A stretch of 64,000 bases of DNA from Streptomyces sp. I05A-00742 (lineage in GTDB: Bacteria > Actinomycetota > Actinomycetes > Streptomycetales > Streptomycetaceae). Shown in pieces: positions 8,816-18,493 of this stretch. The notes beneath the pieces are model-generated. The model ran no database searches. It saw nothing but the letters and a program-made list of their open reading frames with translations, and was not told where the DNA came from. The stretch spans positions 62,001 through 126,000 of the forward strand of contig NZ_JABETO010000015.1 in NCBI RefSeq assembly GCF_013055795.1. Direction: 5' to 3'. A program made the translations under genes and the position numbers. Positions within the stretch are counted from its first letter, which is position 1, and each line of letters begins with the position of its first letter.

Positions 8816-9040
8816 GGATGGGGTCCTTCCGCCGGTGCGGATGCCAAGGGCCGGTGGCCATGGCGGTCCGGCCACCCTAGGGCGCACCCGGGCCTGATCA
8901 CGAGAGGGCCCTGCCGTTGCGTCCCCCCGGTTGCGGACACAGGTGTTCCTGGGAGCGCTGTTGCTGTGCCCGCGGCGAGATATCACCTGGATGGGTGAAT
9001 GCCGGTTCCGGTGAGCTTGGGGTCTTTCTTCAGGTGAAGA
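8816..9040. promoter_or_regulatory. Divergent promoter region of reductase and PKS genes
   Basis: A 225-bp region between oppositely oriented genes. It holds an inverted repeat TCACC-6 bp-GGTGA (8983-8998) and a perfect TCTTCA-GG-TGAAGA palindrome (9027-9040) immediately before the PKS start, overlapping its AGGTG ribosome-binding site (9032-9036). The TCACCTG/CAGGTGA core is shared by both and recurs at 6186. A clear -10/-35 pair was not identified. Confidence 0.5.
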
Positions 9041-12000
9041 ATGGAAATGTGCTTGCCGGATGATGGCTTCTCCCGTGCGTGGCCCGTGCCCGCGGGCGAG
9101 GCACCCGTCGCGGACGGCCTGGAGCCATCGGGCGATGGAGGGGAGGCCGTGGGGATGGAACCGGACGGACGGAAGGCCGCGGACGAGGGGATCGCCGTCA
9201 TCGGAGTCTCCTGCCGGCTGCCGGGGGGCATCGGCGGCCTGACGGAGCTGTGGACGGCCCTCGAAGAAGAACGTGACATGATCACGACAGTTCCACCGGA
9301 CCGGTTCGACACCGACCGGTTCGTCGACGTCAGCAGGCCGCGCCCGGGCAAGAGTTACACGGCCGCCGGCGGCTTCCTGGACGACATCGCCGGCTTCGAC
9401 GCGGCCTACTTCGGCATCGCGCCCAGGGAAGCAGCGGCCATGGACCCGCAGCACCGGCTGCTGCTGGAACTGACCGCCGAGGCGCTGGACGACGCGGCTG
9501 TCGCCCCCTCCCGCCTAGCGGGCACCGACACGGCCGTCTACATCGGCGTCTCCGACGGCTCCTACTCCATGATGCTCACACCGCGCGAGGTCGGCTCCCA
9601 CTCCATGGTCGGCGGCGCGCTCGCCCTCGCCGCGAACCGCGTCTCGCACACCTTCGACCTGCGCGGCCCCAGCATGGCCGTCGACACCGCCTGTTCCTCG
9701 TCACTGGTCGCCCTGGACCGGGCCTGCCGCACCCTGCGGGACGGCACCAGCGCCATGGCCCTGTGCGGCGGAGCCAACCTGCTGCTCAATCCGCTGCAGT
9801 TCATGGGTTTCTCCCAGGCGTCCATGCTGTCCCGGGCCGGCCGGTGCGCGGCCTTCTCCGCCCACGCCGACGGCTTCGTACGCGCCGAAGGCGGCGGCGT
9901 GGTGCTGCTCAAGCCCCTGTCCGCCGCCCGCGCCGACGGTGACCGCGTCCACGCGGTGATCCTGGGCACCGGGGTCAACAGCAACGGCCGCACCCCGGGG
10001 GTGTTCCTGCCCAGCGCCGCGGCCCAGGAGGACCTGCTGCGCCGCACCTACGCCCGGGCGAACGTCGACCCCGACGAACTCGTCTACTTCGAAACCCACG
10101 GCACCGGCACGCCCGTCGGTGATCCGGTCGAGGCCACGGCCATCGGACACGCCCTGGGCATGCGGCGGATCACCGGCGAACTGCCCATCGGATCGGTGAA
10201 GACCAACCTCGGTCACCTCGAACCCGCCTCCGGCATGGCCGGGCTGTGCAAGGCCCTGCTGGTCCTGCGCCACCGCATGGTGCCCGCCTCCCTGCACGCC
10301 GATCCACTGAACCCCGACATCGACTTCACGGGCCTGGGGCTGCGGCCGGTCACCGAGAAACTGCCCGTGACAACCACCGGGCGCGCAGTGGTGGGGATCA
10401 ACTCCTTCGGCTTCGGCGGAGCCAACGCCCATGTCATCATCGCCGCGCCCGAGCCCGTGTCCGCACCGGGCGCACCGCCCCCGCCGCGGCCGGTGCCGGT
10501 GCCGGTGGTGGTCTCCGCCCGTTCCGCCGAGGCGCTCGGCCAGGCAGCGACACGGCTCGCGGACCACCTGGAGCGGGCCCCCGCACAGGAGTTCGCCGAC
10601 ATCGCGGCCACCTTGTGGCGGCGCGGCCGGCACCACCACCGCGCGGTCGTGCTGGCCGCCGACGCCGGCCGGGCCGCCCGTACGTTGCGGGCCCTGACCA
10701 CCGCCTCCGCGTCCGGATCCGCGCCGGACACCTCCGGCGGGGCCGTCGCCACGGCCGTCGCCGACAGGCGGGTGGCGTTCGTCTACTCCGGCAACGGCTC
10801 GCAGTGGCCGGGCATGGGTGCCGCCCTGTACGCACACGACGAGGTCTTCAGGAACGCGGTGGACGAGCTCGACACTCACCTGACCACCTTTCTGGGGTGG
10901 TCCACCGCCCATGCGCTGACCCGGCCGCCCGAAACCCGGGACCTGGAGGCCACCGAGTTCGCCCAGCCCCTGCTGCTCGCCGTCCAGCTGGGCATCACCG
11001 CCGTCCTGCGCGCGCACGGGATCGTGCCGTCCGCCGTGTTCGGACACAGCGTCGGTGAAGTGGCCGCCGCGCACACCGCCGGCATCCTGGACACCGGGCA
11101 GGCCGCCCGGGTGATCGCCGAACGCTCCCGCGCCCAGGCGCCGTTGCGCGGCAGCGGGCGCATGGCCGCCGTCGGGATGTCCGCCGAGGAAACACTCCGC
11201 GTCCTCGCCCGGCACGGCGACGCGGTGGTGCTCGCCGGGATCAACAGCCCACAGGACGTCACCGTCGCCGGACGCGCCCACGACCTGACCGCCCTGGGGG
11301 ACGACCTGCGCCGCCGCGGCGTCTTCTTCCGCGAGCTGGACCTCGACTACGCCTTCCACAGCCCCGCCATGGACGCCTGCGAAGCCCCCCTGCTCCGGGC
11401 GCTGGCCGGACTGGAACCCGCCCCCGCCACCGTCCCGTTCCACTCCACCGTCACCGGCACCCCCTTGCTCGGCACGGAGCTGGACGCCGCCTACTGGTGG
11501 CACAACATCCGCCGGCCGGTGCGCTTCGCCGACGCGGCCGCGCTCGCCCGCGAGGACGGCGCCGGCATCTTCCTGGAGATCGGCCCCCACCCCGTCCTGG
11601 GCGCCTACCTGCGCAGGAGCACCACCGCCGGCCACCGCGGCCGCCCCGCCGTCGTACCCACCGGTCACCGCGACGGCGACGAGCCGCGGACCCTGGCCAC
11701 CGCGCTGGCCTCGCTCATCGCCGCGGGCGCCGACGCCACCGGCCCCACCCCGCGCCCAGGACACCTCGCCGACCTGCCGGCGTACCCATGGCAACGCCAC
11801 CGCCACTGGGCCGGCAGCCCCCAGTCGTGGCTCCGCACCAGCGGCGACGGGCTGCTGGACCACCCCCTGCTCGGCGAGCGCATGCCCGCACCGCACCCGC
11901 AATGGCAGGGCCCCGTCGAGCCGGTCCTCGTCCCCTGGCTGACCGACCATCGCATCCAGGGCACGGTCCTCATGCCCGCCACGGGCTACGTCGAGATGGC

Positions 12001-15000
12001 GCTCGCCGCCGGCCGGCGCACCCTGGGCGACGGCCCCCTCGAAACCGGGCACCTGATCATCAACAGCGGCCTCGCCGTGCCCTGGGACGACCCAGGCACC
12101 ATCCAGCTCCAGCTCTCCCTGCGCCCGGACGACGGCACGGTGACCATCACCAGCACCAGCCGGCCCGGCGAGACCCCCCGCGCCCACGCCACCGCCCGCG
12201 TCCGGTCCCTGACCGCCCGCCGCCCCGCCCCGGTGGACCTCAGCGCTGTCCGCGCCCGTTGCCCGCACTCCGTCGGCGCCGACGACTGCTACCGGGACCG
12301 AGCCGCGGCCGGGCTGGAGTACGGACCCGCCTTTCGTATCCTCACCGGTCTGCGCACCGGTCCCGCGGAGGTCCTGGCCGCCTACCACCACCCCGCCCCG
12401 GGAGCGCCGTACGTCGTCCACCCGGCGGTGCTGGACGGAGCCCTGCAGGCCGGCGTCCAGCTGCTCACCGACCGGCTCGACGCCGGGCACGCCTTCCTGC
12501 CCTCCAGCATCTCCGCGGTACAGGTCTGGGACACCCCGGACCCCACCGGATTCCTCTGGGTCCAGGAGCGCTTCCGCACCCGGGAGGAGGTCCGCTGGGA
12601 CCTCACCCTCACCACCACGGACGGCCGGGTCACCGTACGCGTCGAGGGCTGCCGGCTCCGCCGGGCCGGCGCCACGGGAATCACCCCCGTCACCGTCCAT
12701 CACACCACCTGGCGCGCGGCACCCCACCCCCGGCAGCCCTGCGCCCCCTCCCCCCTTCCCCCACCGCGGCACCTCGTCGGCACCGCCCTCCCGGCCGAGC
12801 CGTCCCCGCGCCCGGGCGACGAGCGACGCGCGCGCGACGCCCTCGACGAGTTCGCCGCCCGCCACCACGCCAACGCCCTCGCCCGTCTCCTGCCCTCCCC
12901 CCGGACCCCCTTCACCACCGGCGACCTGCTCGACGCCGCCCTGCCCGCCGCACACCACGCCTGGGCCCGGCGCGTCCTCGCCCTCATGCACCGCCACCAC
13001 ACCGCACGGCCCCTCGGCGACGGCCGCCACCAACTGACCGCCCCCCGCCACGACACCGGCGAAGCAGCCCACCGCTGCCTGGCCGCCGACCCGTCCTTCG
13101 GTACCGCCCTCGCCCTGGCCGCCACGGCACACCGGCACTGGACGGGCGCCCCGGGCACCACACCCGCGGACATCGCCACCGCCGCCGACCAGGTGCGCGG
13201 CGCGCTGCCCGCCGACCACCGCCACCACCGGGTGCTGCGCGCACTGTTCACCCGCCTCGCCGACCGGTGGCCCGCCGACCGTCCTCTGCGCGTCCTCGAC
13301 ACCGGCGACGGAACCACCGCCCTCACCCTGCTCCCCGTCCTGCCCCCCGAACGCACCCGCTACCGCGTCACCGGTGTGCCGGCCACGGCCTCGCCCGCCC
13401 TGCGCACCCGCCTCGGCGCCCACGACCACGTCGACATCCCGGACGACGACGCGCCTCCGCAGCCGGCCGCCCACACCTTCGACGTCGTCGTCGACGACCG
13501 TCTGCACGACCATCCCGACCCCGAAGCTGCGCTCCGGCGCTCCGCAGCGCTGCTGGCACCCGGCGGATATTTCGTCACCTCTTTCCCGCACGACACCGGT
13601 CTGAGGGACCTCCTTCACGGCCCCACCACCGGTCACCACCCGCCGCTGTGCGGCGACAGCGGATCCGCCGCCCTGCAGCGGTGCGGATTCACCGACATCA
13701 CCCGCACCGACACCGACGGGCACACGATCCTGCTGGCCACCACCCCCCGGACCACCTCCCGGCCGGGGCAGCTCCCCGCGGCGCCGGCCGACGCCGCCTT
13801 CCTCCTCGTGACCGACGACGACCACCGGGAACGCGACCTGATCGACGCTCTCGCCGCCGCTCTCACCCGCGAAGGGGCACCCGCGGTCTCCACCGGTCGC
13901 GCCGGCGCCACGGCGCAGGAGTGGACGACCCTGCTGGAGACCGCCCAACGCTCCGACACCACGACCACCGTGCACATCGCGCTGCTCCTCGGCCGCGTGC
14001 AAGGCACCGGCCCCGATTCCCCGGCCGTTCACGCCGCCCGGGCCATCGCCGCGCTCGGAGCCCTGGCCACCGCCTGCCGCCGGTCGACACCTCCCGGGCT
14101 CCGTCTGTGGCTGGTCACCCACCCGCACGACGCACTGCCCGGCCCCTGGGAGAACACCGACCCCGCGGCGGCGGCGGTCTGGGGAGCCGCCCGCACCCTC
14201 GCCAACGAGCACCCCCTCCTCGGCACCCGGCGGATCGCCCTGGTCCGCACCGGCGAGGCGGCCGCCGACGCCGAACGCCTCGCCCATGAACTCCTCACCC
14301 CCGGCGAGGAGGACGAAATCGCCCTCACCGCCCAGGGCCGGTTCGTCCCCCGTGAACGGCCCGGCGCCGTACCCGCGCGAGTACGACCGGACAGCGTCCC
14401 CTTCGCCCTGCGGGTGGAGGACCCCGGGTTGTCCTACCGGCTGTCGTGGGCCGAGACCGCTCTCCCACGGCCGGGCCCCGGTGAAGTGGCACTGGTTGTG
14501 GGAGCCGTCGGCCTGAACTACCGGGACATCATGCAGACGACCGGTCTCCTCCCGGGCGAGCTGACCGAGGGCACCCCCTCCGAAAACGGTCCGGGTGTCG
14601 AATGCGCCGGCACGGTCACCGCCTGCGGCCCCGGCGTGACCGCCTTCCGGCCGGGCGACCGGGTCGTCGGCGTCGCCCCCTCCTGCCTGAGCACCCACAC
14701 CGTCACCCGGGCCGACTGGCTCATCCCCCTGCCCGACCACTACACCTTCACCGAAGGCGCCACCGTCCCGATCGCGTTCATCACCGTCGGCTACGGTCTG
14801 GCCCACCTCGCCCGGCTGCGCCCCGGAGAAACCCTCCTGGTCCACGGCGCGGCGGGCGCCGTCGGCCTGACGGCGCTGCGGTTCGCCGAACTCGTCGGCG
14901 CACGGGTCGTCGCCACCGCGGGCAGCGAACTCAAACGTTCCTTCCTGCGCACTCTCGGGGTCGAACACGTCCTGGACTCCCGCAGCCTCGACTTCGCCGA

Positions 15001-16582
15001 CCGGGTACGCGAGATCACCGACGGACGGGGCGTCGACGTCGTCCTCAACTCCCTCGCCGGCGAGGCCATCACCCGCGGCCTGGAACTCCTGCGTCCTGGC
15101 GGCCGCTTCATGGAACTGGGCAAACGCGACATCTACGAGAACAAGCCCTTGTCCCTGCGCGCCTTCAACAACAACATCGCCTTCTTCGGTGTGGACATCA
15201 CCACGCTGCTGGAGGACACGGAGATCCGCACACACCTGAACGAGGTACGGGCCGACGTCCTGGGCGACGGCGACTATCACGGGCTGCCGCACACCGCCTT
15301 CCCCGCCGCCCGGGTGCACGAGGCATTCCGCCTCCTGCAGCACTCCCGTCACATCGGGAAAGTCGTCGTCACCTTCCACCCCGACGACGAACCCGTGCCG
15401 GTCGAGCCGGCCGCGTGCCCGCCCCGCCCCGACCCAGCAGGCACCTACCTCGTCACCGGCGGCACCGGTGGATTCGGCGCCGCCACCGCCCACTGGCTCG
15501 CCGACCGCGGCGCCCGCCACATCGCTCTGGCCGGCCGGCGTGGAGCCCAGGCCCCCGAAGCCGCGTCGGTCCTCGCCTCACTGGCCGCACGCGGCGTCCA
15601 CGCCACCGCCCACGCCGCCGACGTCACCTCTCTCAAGGCCATGCGCGCCCTGGTCAAAAGGATCGACCGCACCGGCTTTCCGCTGCGCGGAGTCGTCCAC
15701 GCCGCGATGCACCTCGACGACGCGCCGCTCACCGAGCTCGACGAGGCCCGGATCGCCGCCGTCCTGGCACCGAAGATGACCGGAGCGGCCGTCCTCGACG
15801 CCCTCACCCGGGACCGGGACTGCGACCTCTTCCTGTGCCACTCCTCCGGCACCGCCCTGCTCGGAAACATCGCCCAAGCCCCCTACGTCGCCGGAAACCT
15901 CGCCATGGAAGCCCTGGTCCGCCGACGCCGCCGCGAAGGGCATCCGGGCCTGGCGATCGCCTGGGGCGCCATCTCCGGCACCGGCTACGTCGCCCGCAAC
16001 AGCCTCGACGACAGCCTGACCGCGCTCGGCGTCGAACCTCTCCTCCCCCGGCAGGCGTTCGCCACCGCCGAACTCCTCCCTGCGGACTCCGACGTCACAG
16101 GCATCGGCCGCTACCAGTGGTCACGCGCCGCCGACCTCCTGCCCCAGGCCGCCGGCCCCCGGCTGAGCACACTCGTCCCCGCAGGTGCCGTCGTCGGCGG
16201 TCTCGCCCGCGAACAACGCCTCGAAGCACTGCGCCGCATGCCGGCCCACACCGCGGTCGACCACCTTGTCGGGGAGCTCACCCACCTGATCGCCGACACC
16301 CTCAAAACCACCCCCGGCGATCTCGACCCCGACGCGCGCCTCGACATCTACGGCATGGACTCCCTCATGGGCGCCCAGTTCCTCGCCGCCCTCCAGCAGA
16401 CCTACGACGTCCGGATCTCCCCCATGGAACTCGTCAGCAGCAACAGCACCATCACCGGCATCGCCCACCACCTCCACCAGCACCTCGGCCTCCACCACAC
16501 CACGAACGCACCGGAGGACACCGGAGGTCCACACATGGCACCTACGGACGACGGCCGGACGACGGACACGGCACCGGCGTGA
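9041..16582 (+). CDS. Iterative-type highly reducing type I PKS, single module
   Basis: A 2513-residue megasynthase. KS (about 48-466) has DTACSSSL with Cys218, HGTGTPVGDP and KTNLGHLEPASG. AT (about 577-910) has GHSVGE with Ser670 and a YAFHS specificity motif. DH (about 940-1208) has HRIQGTVLMP with His970 and HPAVLDGALQ. A short, degenerate C-methyltransferase-like region (about 1416-1520) follows. ER (about 1795-2110) has HGAAGAVG. KR (about 2134-2320) has GGTGGFG, an LDD motif and PYVAGN. ACP has GMDSL with Ser2441. There is no loading module, docking domain or thioesterase. ATG 9041 is only 4 bp from AGGTG; ATG 9047 has better spacing. The architecture fits repeated full reduction to a saturated acyl chain, as in mycocerosate-type synthases. 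The neighbours suggest release by the divergent reductase. Confidence 0.95.
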   Translation: MEMCLPDDGFSRAWPVPAGEAPVADGLEPSGDGGEAVGMEPDGRKAADEGIAVIGVSCRLPGGIGGLTELWTALEEERDMITTVPPDRFDTDRFVDVSRPRPGKSYTAAGGFLDDIAGFDAAYFGIAPREAAAMDPQHRLLLELTAEALDDAAVAPSRLAGTDTAVYIGVSDGSYSMMLTPREVGSHSMVGGALALAANRVSHTFDLRGPSMAVDTACSSSLVALDRACRTLRDGTSAMALCGGANLLLNPLQFMGFSQASMLSRAGRCAAFSAHADGFVRAEGGGVVLLKPLSAARADGDRVHAVILGTGVNSNGRTPGVFLPSAAAQEDLLRRTYARANVDPDELVYFETHGTGTPVGDPVEATAIGHALGMRRITGELPIGSVKTNLGHLEPASGMAGLCKALLVLRHRMVPASLHADPLNPDIDFTGLGLRPVTEKLPVTTTGRAVVGINSFGFGGANAHVIIAAPEPVSAPGAPPPPRPVPVPVVVSARSAEALGQAATRLADHLERAPAQEFADIAATLWRRGRHHHRAVVLAADAGRAARTLRALTTASASGSAPDTSGGAVATAVADRRVAFVYSGNGSQWPGMGAALYAHDEVFRNAVDELDTHLTTFLGWSTAHALTRPPETRDLEATEFAQPLLLAVQLGITAVLRAHGIVPSAVFGHSVGEVAAAHTAGILDTGQAARVIAERSRAQAPLRGSGRMAAVGMSAEETLRVLARHGDAVVLAGINSPQDVTVAGRAHDLTALGDDLRRRGVFFRELDLDYAFHSPAMDACEAPLLRALAGLEPAPATVPFHSTVTGTPLLGTELDAAYWWHNIRRPVRFADAAALAREDGAGIFLEIGPHPVLGAYLRRSTTAGHRGRPAVVPTGHRDGDEPRTLATALASLIAAGADATGPTPRPGHLADLPAYPWQRHRHWAGSPQSWLRTSGDGLLDHPLLGERMPAPHPQWQGPVEPVLVPWLTDHRIQGTVLMPATGYVEMALAAGRRTLGDGPLETGHLIINSGLAVPWDDPGTIQLQLSLRPDDGTVTITSTSRPGETPRAHATARVRSLTARRPAPVDLSAVRARCPHSVGADDCYRDRAAAGLEYGPAFRILTGLRTGPAEVLAAYHHPAPGAPYVVHPAVLDGALQAGVQLLTDRLDAGHAFLPSSISAVQVWDTPDPTGFLWVQERFRTREEVRWDLTLTTTDGRVTVRVEGCRLRRAGATGITPVTVHHTTWRAAPHPRQPCAPSPLPPPRHLVGTALPAEPSPRPGDERRARDALDEFAARHHANALARLLPSPRTPFTTGDLLDAALPAAHHAWARRVLALMHRHHTARPLGDGRHQLTAPRHDTGEAAHRCLAADPSFGTALALAATAHRHWTGAPGTTPADIATAADQVRGALPADHRHHRVLRALFTRLADRWPADRPLRVLDTGDGTTALTLLPVLPPERTRYRVTGVPATASPALRTRLGAHDHVDIPDDDAPPQPAAHTFDVVVDDRLHDHPDPEAALRRSAALLAPGGYFVTSFPHDTGLRDLLHGPTTGHHPPLCGDSGSAALQRCGFTDITRTDTDGHTILLATTPRTTSRPGQLPAAPADAAFLLVTDDDHRERDLIDALAAALTREGAPAVSTGRAGATAQEWTTLLETAQRSDTTTTVHIALLLGRVQGTGPDSPAVHAARAIAALGALATACRRSTPPGLRLWLVTHPHDALPGPWENTDPAAAAVWGAARTLANEHPLLGTRRIALVRTGEAAADAERLAHELLTPGEEDEIALTAQGRFVPRERPGAVPARVRPDSVPFALRVEDPGLSYRLSWAETALPRPGPGEVALVVGAVGLNYRDIMQTTGLLPGELTEGTPSENGPGVECAGTVTACGPGVTAFRPGDRVVGVAPSCLSTHTVTRADWLIPLPDHYTFTEGATVPIAFITVGYGLAHLARLRPGETLLVHGAAGAVGLTALRFAELVGARVVATAGSELKRSFLRTLGVEHVLDSRSLDFADRVREITDGRGVDVVLNSLAGEAITRGLELLRPGGRFMELGKRDIYENKPLSLRAFNNNIAFFGVDITTLLEDTEIRTHLNEVRADVLGDGDYHGLPHTAFPAARVHEAFRLLQHSRHIGKVVVTFHPDDEPVPVEPAACPPRPDPAGTYLVTGGTGGFGAATAHWLADRGARHIALAGRRGAQAPEAASVLASLAARGVHATAHAADVTSLKAMRALVKRIDRTGFPLRGVVHAAMHLDDAPLTELDEARIAAVLAPKMTGAAVLDALTRDRDCDLFLCHSSGTALLGNIAQAPYVAGNLAMEALVRRRRREGHPGLAIAWGAISGTGYVARNSLDDSLTALGVEPLLPRQAFATAELLPADSDVTGIGRYQWSRAADLLPQAAGPRLSTLVPAGAVVGGLAREQRLEALRRMPAHTAVDHLVGELTHLIADTLKTTPGDLDPDARLDIYGMDSLMGAQFLAALQQTYDVRISPMELVSSNSTITGIAHHLHQHLGLHHTTNAPEDTGGPHMAPTDDGRTTDTAPA

Positions 16583-16609
16583 TAGCCGGACCACGACCAT
16601 GTCGGTCCG

Positions 16610-16647
16610 TCCCGGAGCCGCCGCAGGAGGGAGCGCCGGCTCCGGGA
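16610..16647. terminator. Bidirectional hairpin between PKS and aldehyde dehydrogenase
   Basis: A perfect 11-bp stem (TCCCGGAGCCG/CGGCTCCGGGA) with a 16-base loop in the 82-bp gap between two converging genes, so it can serve both transcripts. Confidence 0.75.
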
Positions 16648-16664
16648 CGCGACCCGGGCACTGT

Positions 16665-18218
16665 TCAGGGCATCAAGTGGTAGTCCGGGAAGTTGCCCGG
16701 CAGCCGCTCCTCCGCCGAGGATCCCTGGGTCACCGCCCGGACGAGCAGGTCCCCGCCGACGAAGGCGCCCCGCCAGGAGGCCCCGAATCCACCGAACAGT
16801 TCCTCGCGGTCGCCGCGCGAGCGCGGCTTCCCGTGGCCGACCTTGAAGGCGCGGACCTGGGGGGCGAGGCGTTCGAAGGTCGCCGGGTCGTCGCAGGAGA
16901 GGGTGGCGACGAGGGCGCCGTTGCTGGCGTTCATCGCGGCGAGGAGCTCGGCTTCCGTGTCCACCAGCACGATGGTGTCCACGGGGCCGAAGGGCTCCGC
17001 GTGGTGCAGGGGCGAGGAGGGCGGTGGGTTGAGGAGGGTGACCGGAGGGACGTACGCGCTGCGGTCCTGGCCCGCGAGGAAGCGGCCGTCCGCCAGTGAG
17101 CCGTGGTGCAGCGGGACGGCGCCCCGGTCGATGGCCTCGGCTACCTGGTCGGTCAGCTCCTTCGCCTTGGCCGCGTTGATGAGCGGGCCGAAGTCCAGCT
17201 CGGGCAGGTCGTCGGTGGGCCAGTCGGTGGCGAGCGGGTGGCCGAAGCGCACGGACCGCACGGCGGGCAGGTAGTGGGCGAGGAAGTCCGCGAACGCCGA
17301 GCGCTGGACCACGAAGCGGGGGTAGGCGGTGCAGCGCTGCTTGGCGTAGTCGAAGGTCTTCCGGATCCGCGGGGCGAAGGCGTCCCAGTCGGTGAAGTTC
17401 CAGATGCCCCAGGTGTTCAGCCCCTCCTGTTCGAGGATGTGGCGTTTGCCCAGGTCGGCCACGGCGGTGGCGACACGGGCACCGGTGTCCCGGCCACCGA
17501 CGAAGGAGACGCAGCCGATCTCGGGCGCCCGGACGAGCGCCTCGGACAGCTCGCCGCCGCTGCCGCTGAGGAGGGTCAGGGGCAGGCCCTCACGGACGGC
17601 GAGGGCGCACGCCAGCGTCAGACAGGACAGGCCCCCGTCGGTCGGGGTCTTGGCGATCACCGCGTTGCCCGCCAGGGCCTGGACGAGCATGGCGTGGACG
17701 AGCACGCTCATCGGGTAGTTCCAGCTGGCGATGTTGGAGACCGGTCCGGGGAGCGGGACGCGTCCGGCGGTCATCGAGGCGATGCCGTCCACGTACCAGC
17801 GGACTCCGTCGATCGCCCGGTCCACGTCCGCCTGCGCGAGGTGCCAGGGCTTGCCGATCTCCCAGACCAGGAGCAGGGAGAGGAGTTCGCGATGCTCGTC
17901 GAGCGCGTCCAGCGCGGCGGTCACCCGCGCCCTGCGCTCGAAGAGCGGCACCTCGCGCCAGGCGCGGTGCTGGTCGAGCGCGGCGCGCACGGCCCGGTGG
18001 GCGGCCTCCGCGTCGAGGCGTGGCGGTCCGGCGACGGGGGTGCCGTCGACCGGGGTGACGGCGGGCAGCGGACGGCCGTCCGCGTGCCAGGCGCCGTTCC
18101 AGAGGTTGAGGACGCGGTCGTCCCGGAACGCCTCGGGGGCCAGGGCCAGACAGCGCCGCCAAGCGCTGTCCCATTCGGTACCGGGTCGCAGGACGAGGGA
18201 GTTGAGGGTCGGTGCCAT
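16665..18218 (-). CDS. Aldehyde dehydrogenase family protein
   Basis: A 517-residue NAD(P)-dependent aldehyde dehydrogenase. Recognisable are WNYPMSVLVHAMLVQALAGN with NAVIAKTP (cofactor site), VSFVGGRDTG, the general-base region LEQEGLN, and the nucleophile region KQRCTAYPRFV. The spacing and the RCTA cysteine context differ from classical betaine or acetaldehyde dehydrogenases, so the subfamily is uncertain. ATG 18218 follows GGAG; upstream in-frame codons do not resemble the family. A perfect CTACCG-AA-CGGTAG palindrome 51 bp upstream suggests TetR-type repression, but no TetR gene adjoins. It could oxidise an aldehyde from the reductase/PKS locus, though it is convergent to the PKS and separately regulated. 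Confidence 0.85.
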   Translation of the reverse strand: MAPTLNSLVLRPGTEWDSAWRRCLALAPEAFRDDRVLNLWNGAWHADGRPLPAVTPVDGTPVAGPPRLDAEAAHRAVRAALDQHRAWREVPLFERRARVTAALDALDEHRELLSLLLVWEIGKPWHLAQADVDRAIDGVRWYVDGIASMTAGRVPLPGPVSNIASWNYPMSVLVHAMLVQALAGNAVIAKTPTDGGLSCLTLACALAVREGLPLTLLSGSGGELSEALVRAPEIGCVSFVGGRDTGARVATAVADLGKRHILEQEGLNTWGIWNFTDWDAFAPRIRKTFDYAKQRCTAYPRFVVQRSAFADFLAHYLPAVRSVRFGHPLATDWPTDDLPELDFGPLINAAKAKELTDQVAEAIDRGAVPLHHGSLADGRFLAGQDRSAYVPPVTLLNPPPSSPLHHAEPFGPVDTIVLVDTEAELLAAMNASNGALVATLSCDDPATFERLAPQVRAFKVGHGKPRSRGDREELFGGFGASWRGAFVGGDLLVRAVTQGSSAEERLPGNFPDYHLMP

Positions 18219-18268
18219 GGGGTTTCTCCGCTCTCGGTGCACAGTCGGGGCGGGGAACAGCACGTTGC

Positions 18269-18282
18269 CTACCGAACGGTAG
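18269..18282. promoter_or_regulatory. TetR-like palindromic operator
   Basis: Perfect 14-bp palindrome CTACCGAACGGTAG, 51 bp upstream of the aldehyde dehydrogenase start. The form CTACCG-NN-CGGTAG is typical of TetR-family operators. The cognate regulator is not encoded next to it. Confidence 0.6.
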
Positions 18283-18414
18283 CCTCCTGTCCGGCGGATG
18301 ACAGGGTGACCGTCGGCGATGAGGTCCACGTCACGTGCGACCGTCGGTAACCGGTTGCGCGTCGACCGTGACCGGATTTCGACGCCCGTCCGCCTCCGAG
18401 ACGGGGCATGGCCG

Positions 18415-18452
18415 CGCCCGGGAGAACGCCGGGGAGAACGCCCGGGAGAATG
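18415..18452. repeat. Short tandem CGGGAGAACGCC units upstream of fdhD
   Basis: Three imperfect 12-bp units (CGGGAGAACGCC, GGGGAGAACGCC, CGGGAGAATG) in the fdhD upstream region. No function is evident; it may be simple slippage or repeated activator contacts. Confidence 0.45.
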
Positions 18453-18493
18453 TGACCGTCAACCGCCGTCGACAGCCACGGGACTGAGCAGCC

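Noticed and set aside
9701..15520. 1939-codon open frame on the minus strand opposite the PKS
   Set aside because: It lies wholly inside the PKS gene, has a Gly/Val/Arg/Ala/Gln-rich composition typical of antisense GC-rich DNA, and shows no domain; the PKS frame has all catalytic motifs.
16599..18350. Plus-strand open frames opposite the aldehyde dehydrogenase
   Set aside because: Antisense shadows without family motifs; the minus-strand frame has the catalytic Cys and Glu regions.
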